DNA of 64,000 nucleotides from assembly GCA_025766275.1 (NCBI GenBank), contig JAFKAC010000006.1:1116001-1180000 (forward strand), read 5' to 3'. This DNA comes from Lactarius indigo. Its lineage: Eukaryota > Basidiomycota > Agaricomycetes > Russulales > Russulaceae. This document shows, in pieces, positions 1 to 11,259 of the stretch; positions within the stretch are counted from its first letter, which is position 1; each line of letters begins with the position of its first letter. Under the pieces are notes generated by a model, which worked only from the letters and a program-made list of their open reading frames with translations, had not been told where the DNA came from and searched no databases. A program made the translations under genes and the position numbers.

Positions 1-758
1 GACTTGACGGGGGCCACCTTGTTGAGGGAAGAGCCAGAGGGCCCAGTGCGGCGAGCTTCTTCCGACACTATGCGCGCAATTATTTCAGCGTGCTTAAGTG
101 CGGAGGGGGCCCCACTGGCAAGGATGGTTGAGGCCAACACCTCATAAGAGGGCGGCAGCGCATGGAGGAGAATGAGGCAGTATTGGACGTCAGAGACACC
201 CATCTGCGCGTTGGAAAGGGCAACCCTTAGCTCATTGAGCTTGGCCAGTTGAGCGGCCATGGGTGCGGAGTCGTCGAGGCGGGCTTGTGTTAACTGAATC
301 CACAAGTTAAAGATAGTGGTGCTACCCGAAGCACCAGCATATACGTCTCTCAGCTTGTCCCACTTCGCCTTGAAGGTGGCATAGACAATATTATCCGCCA
401 CAAGGGAGTAGACATCTGGCTTTAAGTAAAGGCGGAGGTACGCTTTTGAGTGACGCTGGACTGAGTCCCACTCATCGGTAGTGATACCAGATGGGGGTGT
501 GTCCAAGGTGAACACATCTTTAGCCTCATGCAGCGTAAGGATAGCCTCAATGGTCCCAGACCATTCGTTCCAGCCAGTGCCATCAAACTGAGTGAGATGG
601 ATGCCTGATGGCATGCCAAAGTTGGCACTGTGGGCCTGAGATGGACATGTGGAGGGTGTGGACCCAGAAGGAGGAGGTAGTGATCCTCCTGCAGAGCCAC
701 CAGTGGGGCTGGGTGGAGCACCAGCACTGGCAGCAGGGGTAGAGGATGAACCAGACAT
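1..758 (-). mobile_element. Ty1/copia-type gag (UBN2 family), partial at window edge
   Basis: An open frame of 252 codons runs leftwards from an ATG at 756-758 and leaves the window without a stop. The N-terminus is Ser/Pro/Gly-rich, followed by a region with the layout of the copia gag-polypeptide: a W-x-x-W core (GTGWNEWSGTIEAIL), a segment ending WIQLTQARLDDSAPMA, and the diagnostic stretch ILLHALPPSYEVLASTIL. Gag forms the virus-like particle of an LTR retrotransposon. The frame is intact as far as it can be seen, so the copy may be young. The CCHC knuckle, protease, integrase and RT/RNase H would lie to the left, outside the window. Family assignment rests on motif recall. Confidence 0.8.
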
Positions 759-901
759 TGGGATGATTTATCTGTCGCCGAGGAGCAGTCAGCGATAGTG
801 CTTCATAGTTGCAAGACATAAAGATAGAGGGAGTACCACTCCTGTCTGTGATTCTGTAAGGCCAGAACGCTAACGCGTCCTGCCTCCTGATAGTATGCCA
901 G

Positions 902-2090
902 TGATACAAGGGCTAGGCCCAGGGTGAGAGAGTCCCTTTGCCATACCATGAGCTAGCTGCCAGCCAGGATGTGTCTAGGACACAGCTCAAATGGTTTGCA
1001 TCAGGGGGAAGGTGAAGGGAATGCTTTCAGAGCCCAAGGCTGTCTACCTCAGCCTCCTCAGCCTGTTGGTTGCCTCATCGCCACAAGTGGCTTTACTGAA
1101 TCCTTTCCCATTGCCGCTACAAGGCAGGTATCTGGTTGCAGAACACCATAATGGTGAACACCCCCCAGAGCCTGAACCAGGTTTTACACTCCCATGGTGA
1201 GGAGATCCTGCACCCAGTGTGGAGCACCAGAGACAGCTGGCGCTAAGCTCCACAATACACAGCCCAGTGGGCCATGCACGCCTGGATATTTTGAAGTTAA
1301 GGGGCTACCAGATCCAGTCTCCTTGCGCATAGCGCAGGGGCTAGGAAAACAGTAGGGGTGAAAGTAGGACTACTGGGCAGTACATACACAGGAGGTTCCT
1401 TAGCAGAGACAAGTGGCACCCCACTGCTCTCTGCCTTGGGCAAGGCTGGTAAGGCCCCAGACAGACCTTAGCCTGGTGTGTCCTCCTAGGAAGACAGTGA
1501 CCAGCCAAGTGGAGTGGCTAGGGCACCAGGGCCCATAACCTGATGAGCAGCACAGATAGAAAGCATACTCACAGTGGCAAGGTGACTGTGGTGAGATATG
1601 CAGAGAGTGCTTGAAGCAGCAACAGGGAATTGTTAGGCAAGTAAAGCAAGAGTGTCTGGCACACAGCAGTGAGAGAACTGATGATAGTATTACAGAGGAG
1701 AAGACATACCTGGCACACAGCAGTGAGAGAACTGATGTAGACCAGGGCATACAAGCAGTCTACTTATACTGTACAGAGGCGTGACACTAGTACAAGGGAA
1801 GTAACCACAGGTCACAGAGTACAAGGAACGCATTGTTCTACAACAGGACAAAGGAGTGTGCATATGGAGAACAAGGCGTATAGAACAAGAAGGGTCCAGA
1901 CTAAGATGATATCATAATGACATCACAATAAGGATATGTCTAAAGGAAGAACAAAGACGTAGTACAATGACAAGTCCAGAGTAGTCCGCATGATGTCATA
2001 GTACATGATGTCATAGGTGACGCAATGATAAGTAATAGATTGTACAGATCAAATAGTATCTAATCTACAAGTCCTGTATATCTAATCTAA
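902..2090 (-). repeat. 5' LTR and leader region of the copia element (boundaries approximate)
   Basis: This stretch lies immediately upstream of the copia gag on the same strand and holds no convincing gene. It contains a TATA-like promoter decamer GTATAAGTAG on the minus strand (1760-1769) and a perfect 28-bp direct repeat (1656-1683 and 1710-1737). Two ATGATGTCAT-type motifs near 1990-2020 resemble CRE/ATF sites. One possible LTR end is TGATAC at 902, which would pair with TATCA near 1908-1912. I could not confirm either terminus, a target duplication or a primer-binding site, because the 3' LTR is outside the window. Confidence 0.5.
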
Positions 2091-2154
2091 AGCAGTCCAT
2101 GCTGCAAGTCCGGTCCGTATGAGCCGCTAAGTGCGCAGGGGTCACTTATCAACA

Positions 2155-3330
2155 ACGCGATGCGACAGCGAAGGTGACGCGGCGGTGACAGTGACGTGAC
2201 AGCGATGGTGACGTGACGCGACAGCAAAGGCAACGTGACGGTGACGCAATGTGACAGCGAAGGCGACGCAACGGTGACAGCGATGGGACAGTGAAAGAGA
2301 CACGGCAGTGACAGTGACATGACAGCGACGGTGATGCGACGGTGACAGCAACACGACAGCAAAGGTGACACGACGGCAACACCAACAGCGACGCGACGTG
2401 ACAGCGAAGGTGACGCGATGGTGACAGCGACGCGACAGCAAAGGTGACGCAACGGTGACAGCGACACAACAGCGAAGGTAACGCGACGGTGACAGCGAAG
2501 GTGACACGATGGTGATGGTGACACGACAGCGAAGGTGACGTGATGGCGACGGCAATGTGACAGCGACAGTGAAGGTGATGCGACAGCGACAGTCAAGGCG
2601 GCATGATGGCGATGGTGAAGGCGAAGGCGAAAGTGGTGCGACGGCAATAGCAATGGCAGTGCAATGGTGATGGCAAAGGTGGTGTAATGGCAAAGGCAAA
2701 GGCAGCACAACAGCGACAGTGACGAAAATGGTGTGACAGTAGCAAAGAGGGCGCGACAATAACAGCAGTGAAGATGGGATGACAGCAACAGCGGCGAAGA
2801 CGGTGCGACAGCGGGCGATGACAGCTGCAATGACGAAGATGGCAGCAGAGGGCAGAGGGCAGCAGCCAGAGAGCAGAGGGCGGGGTAGAGACCCATGGTG
2901 ATGCAGTGACAAAGTGACAATGATGCGACAATGACCGGCAACGACAGACCAAAGCGACCACAAAGGCAGTGGCAGAGCAGCAGTAGAGACTCTAACAGGG
3001 ATGAAGCGACAATAACACGATGATAATGGCAAAGCGATGACAACAACCCGCACGAAGATGACAGCAGCAGCAGTGGAACAGAAGATGATGTGGAGACCCA
3101 GACGACGACAAAGCCAAAGCAACAACTGTGCGATGACAACCATGACGACGACAGACATGGCTGTGGCCACGAAGATGATGACTGCAGCAGCGATAACAAC
3201 TGTGACCACAACGAAACCAGAACAATGGCCATGGCAACAGTAAGACAGACGCAATGACAACTGTAACAAAGCCCCGACAATAGACCATGACAACGGTGAG
3301 GGAGGCGATGCAATGGACGGCGATCGGAGG
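2155..3330. repeat. Degenerate GACRGY-type minisatellite
   Basis: About 1.2 kb of purine-rich, imperfect tandem repeats built on short units such as GTGACA, GCGACA, GCGAAG and ACGGTG, for example GACGGTGACAGCGAAGGTGA. Units are hexamer-like and drift steadily; the left part (2155-2600) is the most regular, and the right part is richer in CAATG and CAGCAG. Long apparent reading frames on the minus strand (Ser/Leu/Val/His-rich) are a by-product of the missing stop triplets in the repeat and are not annotated as genes. Confidence 0.85.
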
Positions 3331-3795
3331 GCTGAGAATGCTAAGACTTGAGGTGCGAATGTCGGTGGTGGCTGGATCTGCACAGGAGCTGGACGTGAAG
3401 AAGCTTGAACATCATGGTCTTGACTAAAATCCACTTACCATCACGAAGAAGTGCTATATATGGGGCGTTATCAGAGGGGGGGACGGGACAAGGCATTGTC
3501 AAGGCTACGTACCAAAGTGGAGGGTGGAATCCTTCAAAGGTTGTCGTTGGAGAGTGTTCAGCCCTCCTTGAGCAGCTTTCTGGCAAAAATAAGATGCTGC
3601 TGATCTAGAGAAATTCCTGGTCTCAGACGAAGGAGAACCAAACAGTGATGAGAACACCGACGACGATCGAACCAAAATCGTCCGAGTGTTGACGACGGGA
3701 ATGATATCCCGAAACCCAAAGAACTCGGATTGCGGGGCTATGTGGGGTGGTGTCAGCGCGATGATGATGGACAAGGCGCAGACTCACTTTGCTAG

Positions 3796-4645
3796 TCACA
3801 GTAGGGGGTGGTGTCGAAACAAGAATGTCCTCAAAAGCTTGTAGGTCTCAATATCCATGGAGATGACTTCGAAGGTTCGATAACTGTATCTCGCATCAGC
3901 AACGGCTGTAGATGCATGCATGAGCTCCTGATGCAGTAAACAGATATAGACAACACATAAAACTAGCTGTTGAGCGCACAAAACCCAGATACTCCAGATT
4001 ATATTCTTGTGAACAATACGCAAGTGACAGGGCCGATGTGTTTTTGCATCGGCGAGTCGTGAACTGGATATTTCGTCCATGCCGTTTGGGCTTTCATTGG
4101 ACCAATTTTCTGCATTTTCTATGGAGTTGATCCAACTCCAACAGCGGTGAGGTGGGTAAGCAAAGCCATGGAGATAGTGCTCCAGGAACCACTGGGGTGT
4201 TCGCTTGTACATTGGGACACTGCTTTTATAATTCTTGAGGATGTCCCGCATGGTCTGGAGGGATAATCAGGTGCACTACGAGGTTCACCCGACGATATGA
4301 TATCGCTTCCTCCAACGGGGCAATCTTTGAGTTGGACAGGAGGGGATGGTAGAACTTGTGGAACCTCCTTTTCGTGAATGTAATCGGGCTCTGTTCATTC
4401 TGGATATCCCCAAGATGGTCGTGAACGCCTTGATTGTTGTGTTGCCTGTCGTTCTCAATGCCATGTAGATACTGAAGGAGTCAGTTGACATCATCTGTGA
4501 TAATGACCCTCGGTCTCTTGGACAGTGGCCTTTCCGATCGCGTCTGTTTGGACGGTGCTCGTTTGGAGAGTGCCACTTTGCATGGTATGGTCAGTAGATC
4601 AGAATGAACAGGCGCAACGGTATTACGAGCCTGAGGGCTACTCAT
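3796..4645 (-). pseudogene. Hypothetical gene remnant with in-frame TGA
   Basis: A minus-strand frame starts at ATG 4643-4645, with a basic, Ser/Lys/Arg-rich start. It hits a TGA at 4481-4483, yet the same frame continues with clearly protein-like sequence (LLQYLHGIENDRQ, then FTKRRFHKFYHPLLSNSK) to about 4289. Either a very short 34-nt intron (4255-4288, GT..AG) or a frame change then leads into TMRDILKNYKSSVPMYK and a tail with two Trp-rich stretches that stops at 3796. I do not recognise the family. The stop codon, the odd intron length and the retroelements on both sides suggest a decayed gene, but a sequencing error at the TGA cannot be excluded. Confidence 0.45.
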
Positions 4646-4941
4646 GCTGACACCTACGGAAGCAGATGGCACCGACAACAACAAGGGTCCCCCCAGAAGA
4701 GGGATATCTGCCAGCGAGATCTGTGGATTGAGAGAGAGAGTCCGCGCTCTGCAACCCCAAGACAGCAATAACGGGAATGTCGAGGGTCGAGGTCCAATTG
4801 CGCGCTGTAGAAGAAAAGAAAATCTCAAGACATGCGGCCGACGAGGCCCACTGTTGTCCTCACCCTGTTTCGTGAAGGTGCATCCAAAACTGCCTGTGCG
4901 GAGAGATAAGAGGAAGAATAGCTGAGTAAGTTAGCGACATC

Positions 4942-5757
4942 TGTTACGCTTGTACTTGGCGTAGTGTCCGACTTGGACGGTACTGTGGGAGCACTTTGCC
5001 CCAAACGATCAGCCAACTTACGGGGGAGGCGAATACAGCCAAGGCGTCCCCTAGTCGACAAAAGTATTGACAGCCTTCTATCAGACAGAAGTACTGAGAG
5101 GCGGAAAATGGCAGATAAGAGGGGGGGAATGAGCAAACAGCCCAAAGGAAAGGCGGCAGACAGCCAACCACAGCTCAAAAGATAGAGGGAAGACGGTGAA
5201 CAACCGGTACAATTCCACAAGATCTCAAGCTGGAGAACTAGGGGATACAAGCTACCCTACTTATACTCCAGCTATCGTAAAGTTCAGACTCAGAAACCCT
5301 AATACAACGATCCTAGGGTGAGTAATCGTACAGTAAGAGTGTCATCGGGAATGTGTAATCATCAGTAAGCATACAGTCGGTCAACCAATCAGAACGAGGC
5401 ATCAGTCATCCTTATCGTAACAGTGTAATCATCTATGAGTCATCCACAATCAGTATCAGTCATCAGGTACCAAACATCAGTCAGCCAGGCACAAGCTCAT
5501 CTGGACTCTTCCGGTGCATTCTAGCCAGGTCACATGCCGGGGTCACGTGACAGGCGATCTTAATATTGCTTTATCCGGGTCGGTGGAACCTACAATTCTG
5601 CGCATCATCGCAGAAGGTCCAGTGGACTCGCGGACCGGGGCACTTATCTCTGGGTTTGCGGCTTATCTCAGCCTTTTCTTCGTCATCCTCCTTTTCTTCA
5701 CGTGCTTGCGTTCGTCGTATTGCCGTTTGTTGAGGTCGTGAGGGTGAAACCGTAACA
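4942..5757 (-). mobile_element. Solo LTR, 816 bp, with terminal inverted repeats and 4-bp TSD
   Basis: The element begins TGTTACG (4942-4948) and ends with its exact reverse complement CGTAACA (5751-5757), the TG..CA structure of LTRs. It is flanked by CATC on both sides (4938-4941 and 5758-5761), a likely target-site duplication. On the minus strand a TATA-like GTATAAGTAG lies at 5257-5266. No gag, pol or primer-binding site lies on either side, so this is a solo LTR left by recombination. The interior has several CAGTCATC-like repeats (5340-5490). Confidence 0.75.
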
Positions 5758-6237
5758 CATCCCTCCTCCAAAGAGAGGGAAAGACTCACATCTGCTACGT
5801 CTAGGCTACCCAACACATGCCTTTTCGTGGTGCATGTCCTCCCAACCATCGTTACTACTCGTCTGCCTTGTCGCTTCCATCGGTATTGTTAATGTCTTCA
5901 AGATCGGTCAACAAGGGGCGGTGAGAACATCACGAAGGTCCGCGGAAGAGAGAGCCGTGGTACAAAGTTCGGCAGAAAGGTGAGAGCATGTCGAGCACTC
6001 TACGTTCTTCCATACGACTCAGACAAGAATGCCCCAGATTCTTGCCTAGATTGCCAAATTTTCCCCAGTTGAGAGACCAGTGTGATTACGATTACTACGA
6101 CTTTGGCTTATGAGCTGGGGTTCAGACTCGTGTCCCGGACGCCTACAGACTTGACTTACATCTAGCTCCATTATGTAAAAAATACAATTTCAATCGCTAT
6201 GAGCAAATACAGTTGATCTGACTATCAAATGACTCTT

Positions 6238-6254
6238 GTCCGGCTTGGCCGGAC
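6238..6254. repeat. Perfect 7-bp inverted repeat (hairpin)
   Basis: GTCCGGC-TTG-GCCGGAC forms a perfect GC-rich stem with a 3-nt loop. It is not followed by a T-run and no gene ends beside it, so a terminator reading is not supported. Confidence 0.7.
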
Positions 6255-6283
6255 TTTGCGGAAATTTTGACTACCTCTCGACT

Positions 6284-6305
6284 GAATTCGACCCGAATTC
6301 GACCC
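6284..6305. repeat. 11-bp perfect tandem duplication
   Basis: GAATTCGACCC occurs twice in direct succession (6284-6294, 6295-6305), followed by further ACCCGACCCC-like sequence. Its significance is unknown. Confidence 0.7.
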
Positions 6306-7834
6306 ACACCCGACCCCTGCCGGACCGCTGGTGACTAATCCTGACTTTCCTTTTTTACTGAGGGTCACACGGTCAAGGGTGCATTCAAAACAGGCAACCG
6401 AAATAATGTTATATTACCAAATTATTTATTATCGATCCAATCCAACGTAGAACTAGGCGATCTCTATTCGAACCTTCAACATACGGGAATAATCAATAAC
6501 ACTGTTCACGTTTTCTTTCTGCTCTTGTTTACCCCGTGCTTTCGTGACAGTATCTGCCTCTACTGTTAGCGGTGCTGCCGATCTTGACGAGGACTCTTCT
6601 GACACCGAACTTCTTGCCAGTGCACATGTCGTCCGTCTTCCACCAAAAGCCAGCGCCCGCCATAACTTAAACAGGGATCAGCAATCCGCTGCGGTGATAA
6701 TCCCGCCCCCACGCAGGCACGCGTAGCTCGAGAAGAGCAACGGCACACAAGAGACCAACTTCGCGCCGTCCCTTCCACGAGTCAGTGCTCAGCAAGAGAC
6801 ATAAAGCAGAGGAACAAACAAAGCGCCGAGAGTTGCGACCGTGCTAGTAAGTCAGACTCGCCACTAGGTAACCTCACATGAAGGTGACCTTCAGTTGGTT
6901 CATCCGGGCATAATTGTTGTGTCCGTTGCATCGGACTCATCTCAGAGATGGATCCGATGCAACGAAGTACCACAGATTGTAATCGATCATAGAAGCATAG
7001 AACGTGCGAAATGGTTCAGCGAAAGCAGACGAAAGTCCCCCGTTCGACCCTTATCTGAGGACTGTGCGAATAACCCGTGTTTCAATCAAAGTCGGATCGC
7101 CTGCGGCAAGGCCATGCCGTGCATTGTTTGTCACAAGTGGGGTACTCATAGTGTACGAGTTAAGCTGTGCGATCCACTGATCTGGGTTGTAGCGGGTCAT
7201 CCAGTAGGTTTCTGGTGGAAAGGAACGGGGGGCCGCCGCTATCACTAAAGTCAAAAACGAGTTTAAGTGTTCAAACAAAGAAAGTCTTTCTCACTCGGGT
7301 GGCCCCTCTTCAGATGTTGTCATTAAGCTCCAGTAGCTGCAAGCGTCGTCATATGTGATGTGCTTCTGCATGAGAGTCTGTCGAAGATAAGAGAGCCTAG
7401 TCCAAGTTGCGGGTCATGAAATAATTAAAAGGGACTAGTGATTACAGCACGCGTCGAGCCAATCACCTGCACAACTTGCTCAAGGCACATCCTATAAATT
7501 GGGCATCTGCTCGAGTGTTAACAGTTCTGGGTGTGTTCTTTGATTCCTAATAAGTGCATCCTTTGCTCGATACCCAGAATAGAATACTGCCTCTGGCGTC
7601 AAGGATCCCGACAACTCACTTCTCCGACTCTAAGAGGTTAACTAGAAGAAATATGGCCAACACGATGGAGGTACCTCGACTGGTGTGTCAGAGTATATAT
7701 CCGAGCGACGGATCATGTGATGCAAGTGAGAAGTGCGTCGGCAAGCCCCGGATGGATCAAGGACGCGCATGCCTCAGTGTTTTGGGACGCGTCAGTGAGC
7801 AGATCCTACCCTCATCTCCCAGTCTCTCAACACC

Positions 7835-8931
7835 ATGGTGCGTGCTATCTTTCCCATACTCTGTGGTTAACCAACATATTGTGTCAGGCTAGACGATATG
7901 ATAGTGCGTACCCGCTTGAGTAGAATGCCCAACGATGATGCTTACATCTTGTCCAACTGAAAGGTCGCACAACCATATTCTCGCCAGAGGGTATGCCAGT
8001 TAGTTTTATCATGCGCACATACGTTGATTATCTGTTCAGGGCGGCTATACCAGAGTGAGTCGCTCTTTGCCTGGGTAGTGGCAAGAGATCTTATCATCGT
8101 CCAGTCGAGTACGCGATGGAGGCTATTTCGCACGCGGGGACCGTTCTTGGTGTTCTAGCAACGGACGGCGTTGTACTTGCTGCGGAGAAGAAAGTGACTG
8201 GAAAGTTACTCGACCTTTCAGAAGCGAAGGAAGGCGGTTATGGGGGTAGTGGAGAGAAGATATTTCTATTAAACTCGTATGTCCCGGATCCCACTGCCAT
8301 TCAATGTGCTCATGTCCGGTGAAGAAATGTCATAGGTGGCGTTGCGGGCATCACCGCGGACGCGAATTCCCTCGTCAATTATGCGCGATCTGCCGCACAG
8401 CAGCACTTAGTCAGCTATAACGAAGACATTCCTGTCGAGCTGCTCGCCCAACGTTTGTGCGACCTCAAACAGGGCTACACACAGTTCGGTGGTCTACGAC
8501 CGTTCGGCGTGTCTCTTCTGTATGCAGGATACGACCCGCACTATGAATTCCAGCTCTACCATTCCGACCCATCGGGCAACTATTCTGGCTGGAAGGCGAC
8601 CTGTATTGGTGCCAACAACGGTACTGCACAGAGTTTGTTGAAGCAGGAGTACAAGGATGATATCACTGTGGAAGAGGCGATCGGTCTGGTCATGCGAACA
8701 ATGAGCAAGACGATGGACAGCACAACTCTGGGCAGCGAAAAACGTATGTCTTGGACTCTCATGAAGTAACGCTGATGCACACGATTTGTAGTTGAATTCG
8801 CCGTATTGACCGTTGACCCGGTCACAAAGGAGTCTAGGGCAAAGATTTACCGACCGGCAGAGATAGATGCCCTTCTTGTAAAACACGATCTCGCGAAGAA
8901 GGATGAAGATGCAGAGATGAGAACCGCTTAG
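7835..8931 (+). CDS. PRE9: 20S proteasome alpha4 subunit
   Basis: Spliced product of 263 residues: an alpha-ring subunit of the 20S proteasome, which degrades ubiquitylated proteins in nucleus and cytosol. Exons: 7835-7837, 7888-7903, 7964-7990, 8040-8054, 8105-8276, 8325-8743, 8792-8931. The start reads [20 protein letters not shown], the alpha-subunit signature, then [12 protein letters not shown]. Later [10 protein letters not shown], the alpha4-type [21 protein letters not shown] and [16 protein letters not shown] are intact. The acidic/basic tail KKDEDAE is usual for this subunit. The first coding exon is the ATG alone and the next three are 16, 27 and 15 nt; all junctions use GT-AG and keep phase. 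It is convergent with the copper transporter (166 bp between stops). Family assignment is firm; the small 5' exons are my reconstruction. Confidence 0.93.
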
Positions 8932-9097
8932 CTATTTCTTGTTGTACAAACAGTTGGAAATAGTAATTGTACGGCAGTCTGGGATGAAAACAGAACAACG
9001 GACTAGAAAATAGGACCAACGGATATAAACACTCTACATCGACAAGAGTACAAGCGATTGGTGGACTCAGTGCAAAATAGGTGTAAATTAGAACATA

Positions 9098-9834
9098 TCA
9101 ATGACACGCCATCCCCTTGCCAGATTCGCCACCTGCAAGAATAGCTTCGACGTTCATCTCAGCACTAAATACAAAGTGACCGATGCCAGCGCCGATCACG
9201 ACGGCAAGGATGAGATAGGCCTAGAAAAGGTCAGCTGATGGCTACGGGAAATGTTACAGAAAGGACCAACATTGTAAGTCATGAAGACGAGCATCAGGAA
9301 GAACGACACGAAAACTTGAACGCCATAGAGCGTGGCGCGCAGAACGCGGGGGTAGAGCGGAACCGGCGTACTGAGAAACGATGACACGACGTTACAATAG
9401 CGCAGGAGGGGAGAAGAACACTGTGGCATACCAGGTCGGGACCTTGGGTGAACCAGAGAGCAGACCGGCCTCTTCAACTTCTGGGCCAGACTGCTCAGGA
9501 GCACTCCGTCCACTCACCGATCCCTTGCCGCGCGCCTTGCTGCGGGAGAGCGCGAGCGCGATATGTCGGTCGACCGTGCGCTGATATTCACGAATATACT
9601 CATATCCGAGAGAAATAAGGATAATAGCAAGGAACGAGAGAGCGAAGATAAAGCGAGAAGAGATGTGCCATTGCTTGAAGACGATGCAGGTATCCTCTAT
9701 CTGGGTATTCCTGCGGTGGTGACCATACATAAAACGGGAGAAGTAGAGGTTCCTCGAACGCACCAAAGCATGTGCATCGTGCACTTGGGACCCATGTCCA
9801 TACCGCCATGACCACCGTTGTCTCCGTGATCCAT
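9098..9834 (-). CDS. Ctr-family high-affinity copper transporter
   Basis: Spliced product of 190 residues. Exons (minus): 9834-9764, 9710-9432, 9370-9271, 9220-9098. The N-terminus is rich in Met, His and Gly (MDHGDNGGHGGMDMGPKC), the copper-capturing domain. TM1 is about residues 44-64 (FIFALSFLAIILISLGYEY). TM2 carries the MLVFM (M-x3-M) copper-selectivity motif and is followed directly by TM3 with GAGIG (G-x3-G packing). This is the 3-TM architecture of Ctr proteins, which form trimers and import Cu(I) at the plasma membrane or release it from the vacuole; which of the two cannot be told. A 37-nt GT..AG segment at 9481-9517 was left unspliced, because reading through preserves frame. It is divergent from the GT32 gene, with only 79 bp between the ATGs. 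Confidence 0.88.
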
Positions 9835-9913
9835 TGGTGGGATTGTGATGGTGATTGAGTGTAAGTTGGTAGTTGCCTTACATAATCGTGCTCTTCCTAA
9901 CAGTTGGCCCACC

Positions 9914-11259
9914 ATGTCTGGCGTTGACTATTCCCCACTTACAACTCACGAGTCAGACTCTGCCATCGACTTGCACCCTTATCCTCCACGTGGCAGACCT
10001 TACTATCATACTTACCGCTGGCCACAAAGGTGGCTAAGATGGCCTCGTCCGCGGTCGTGCTTCAAGTACACTGCCCCAGCCATAATTATCATTCTCGTGC
10101 TTTCCTATCTTACCTGGGAACCACACATAGAAATCTCGTACTACTGGCGATCGTGGATCAGGCAGGAGATAGAGCCATTAACACCTCTTCGCGGTTGCTT
10201 CAAACCTGATCAAGCTTCCCCTCTATATAACGTCACCGAACGGCTATATGGTCCCAAGTCCACCGAGATTCACGCTGGCCTGCCCATGCGTCTCGGTCTT
10301 GATTGTTACGACTTTGCAGGTACAATCCGCCCCCTGCCTTCTTCATCAGCAGGCAGACCACGTACCAACTATCACACCTACTGGCGCACGGACTTGGCGC
10401 CATTCAGTGAGCGACAGGAGTACACCCTCAAGTCTTTCTTCGCTACCCAAAACCCGCACTCGCGTCTGATTATGTGGTCTAACGGCGACCTCTCTACCAA
10501 CGCACTACTCGCAGGCTACGTCGCGCGGTACCCAGAAGCATTCGAACTTCGCGTTGCGAACATTCGCCAACTCTCAGTGGGCACGCCTCTCGAGAACAGC
10601 CCCCTCCTCTCAAGCAACGACGAGAAGGCCTGGTTAGACGGTGACCTGATTCGACTCCTGGTTATCTGGCGGGATGGAGGCGTGTGGGTGGACATGGACA
10701 CGCTCCTGACTCGCGATCTCTCTCCCTTACTCGAGCACGAGTTTGTGACACAGTGGGACTGCTACGGTATGCCCTCGTTGTTTTCTCCAAAAATACGGCT
10801 CACAGCTCTCCAGACAAAATTTACCTGGCGCTTAATGGCGCGTTGATGCATTTTCATCAGCACTCTCCCTACCTCTGTGAAGCTTTCCATCTTATGGCAA
10901 CGTCTACAACACCCCGACCGTCTTCTACGGATTGGGGCTCTATCCTCTACCTCCGTTTGTGGCGTCGACTCGTGGCAGAAGGCATCCCCCCCTTCAAGAT
11001 CCTTCCCTTTTGCTTCTCTGACGCCCGAGCGTGTCGCCTCGACAATCGCCTCCCAGACCCATTCGAGCCAGATCCGAGCGACGGTCACTGGACGAATGGT
11101 CTGACGCGCGCAGAAGACGGTGGTCTCGACCGCAAACTCGCCAAAGTGTTTGCGGTGCATCTGCACAATCAGTGGGAGAAGAGCTTTCCACCTGGTGGTT
11201 GGGTGGAGCGGCTGTTGTTGCACAGATACGAGAAAAAGTTGGCCGAAGTGCCTGAGTGA
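9914..11259 (+). CDS. Glycosyltransferase with DXD motif, GT32-like (type II membrane protein)
   Basis: Spliced product of 432 residues from exons 9914-10766 and 10814-11259. A cytoplasmic Pro/Arg-rich N-terminus (about 54 residues) is followed by one membrane anchor (about 55-70, APAIIIILVLSYL), the layout of Golgi glycosyltransferases. The catalytic region has ERQEYTLKSFFATQNP, then WRDGGVWVDMDTLL with the DXD metal-binding motif at residues 260-262. Near the C-terminus FAVHLHNQWEKSF matches the His-x-x-x-x-W element of DXD sugar transferases related to alpha-1,4-GlcNAc/galactosyl transferases and Och1-type enzymes. Donor and acceptor sugars cannot be read from the sequence. It is convergent with SDHAF2 (133 bp between stops). 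Confidence 0.85.

Larger units (their letters stand above)
5758..7834. other. Gene-poor interval between solo LTR and proteasome gene
   Basis: No frame longer than about 120 codons and no splice-consistent model with recognisable homology was found. The interval contains a perfect hairpin and an 11-bp tandem duplication near 6.24-6.30 kb (listed separately). A minus-strand stretch at about 7050-7280 reads plausibly (PPETYWMTRYNPDQW) but I could not extend or identify it. The right end must contain the promoter of the proteasome alpha4 gene. Confidence 0.5.

Noticed and set aside
2087..3434. Long minus-strand frames of about 400 codons rich in Ser, Leu, His, Cys and Val
   Set aside because: They coincide with the degenerate minisatellite, exist in two frames at once, and reflect the lack of stop triplets in the repeat rather than a protein.
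9481..9517. Potential 37-nt intron in the copper transporter
   Set aside because: Removing it shifts the frame to unlikely sequence, while reading through joins the next exon in phase.
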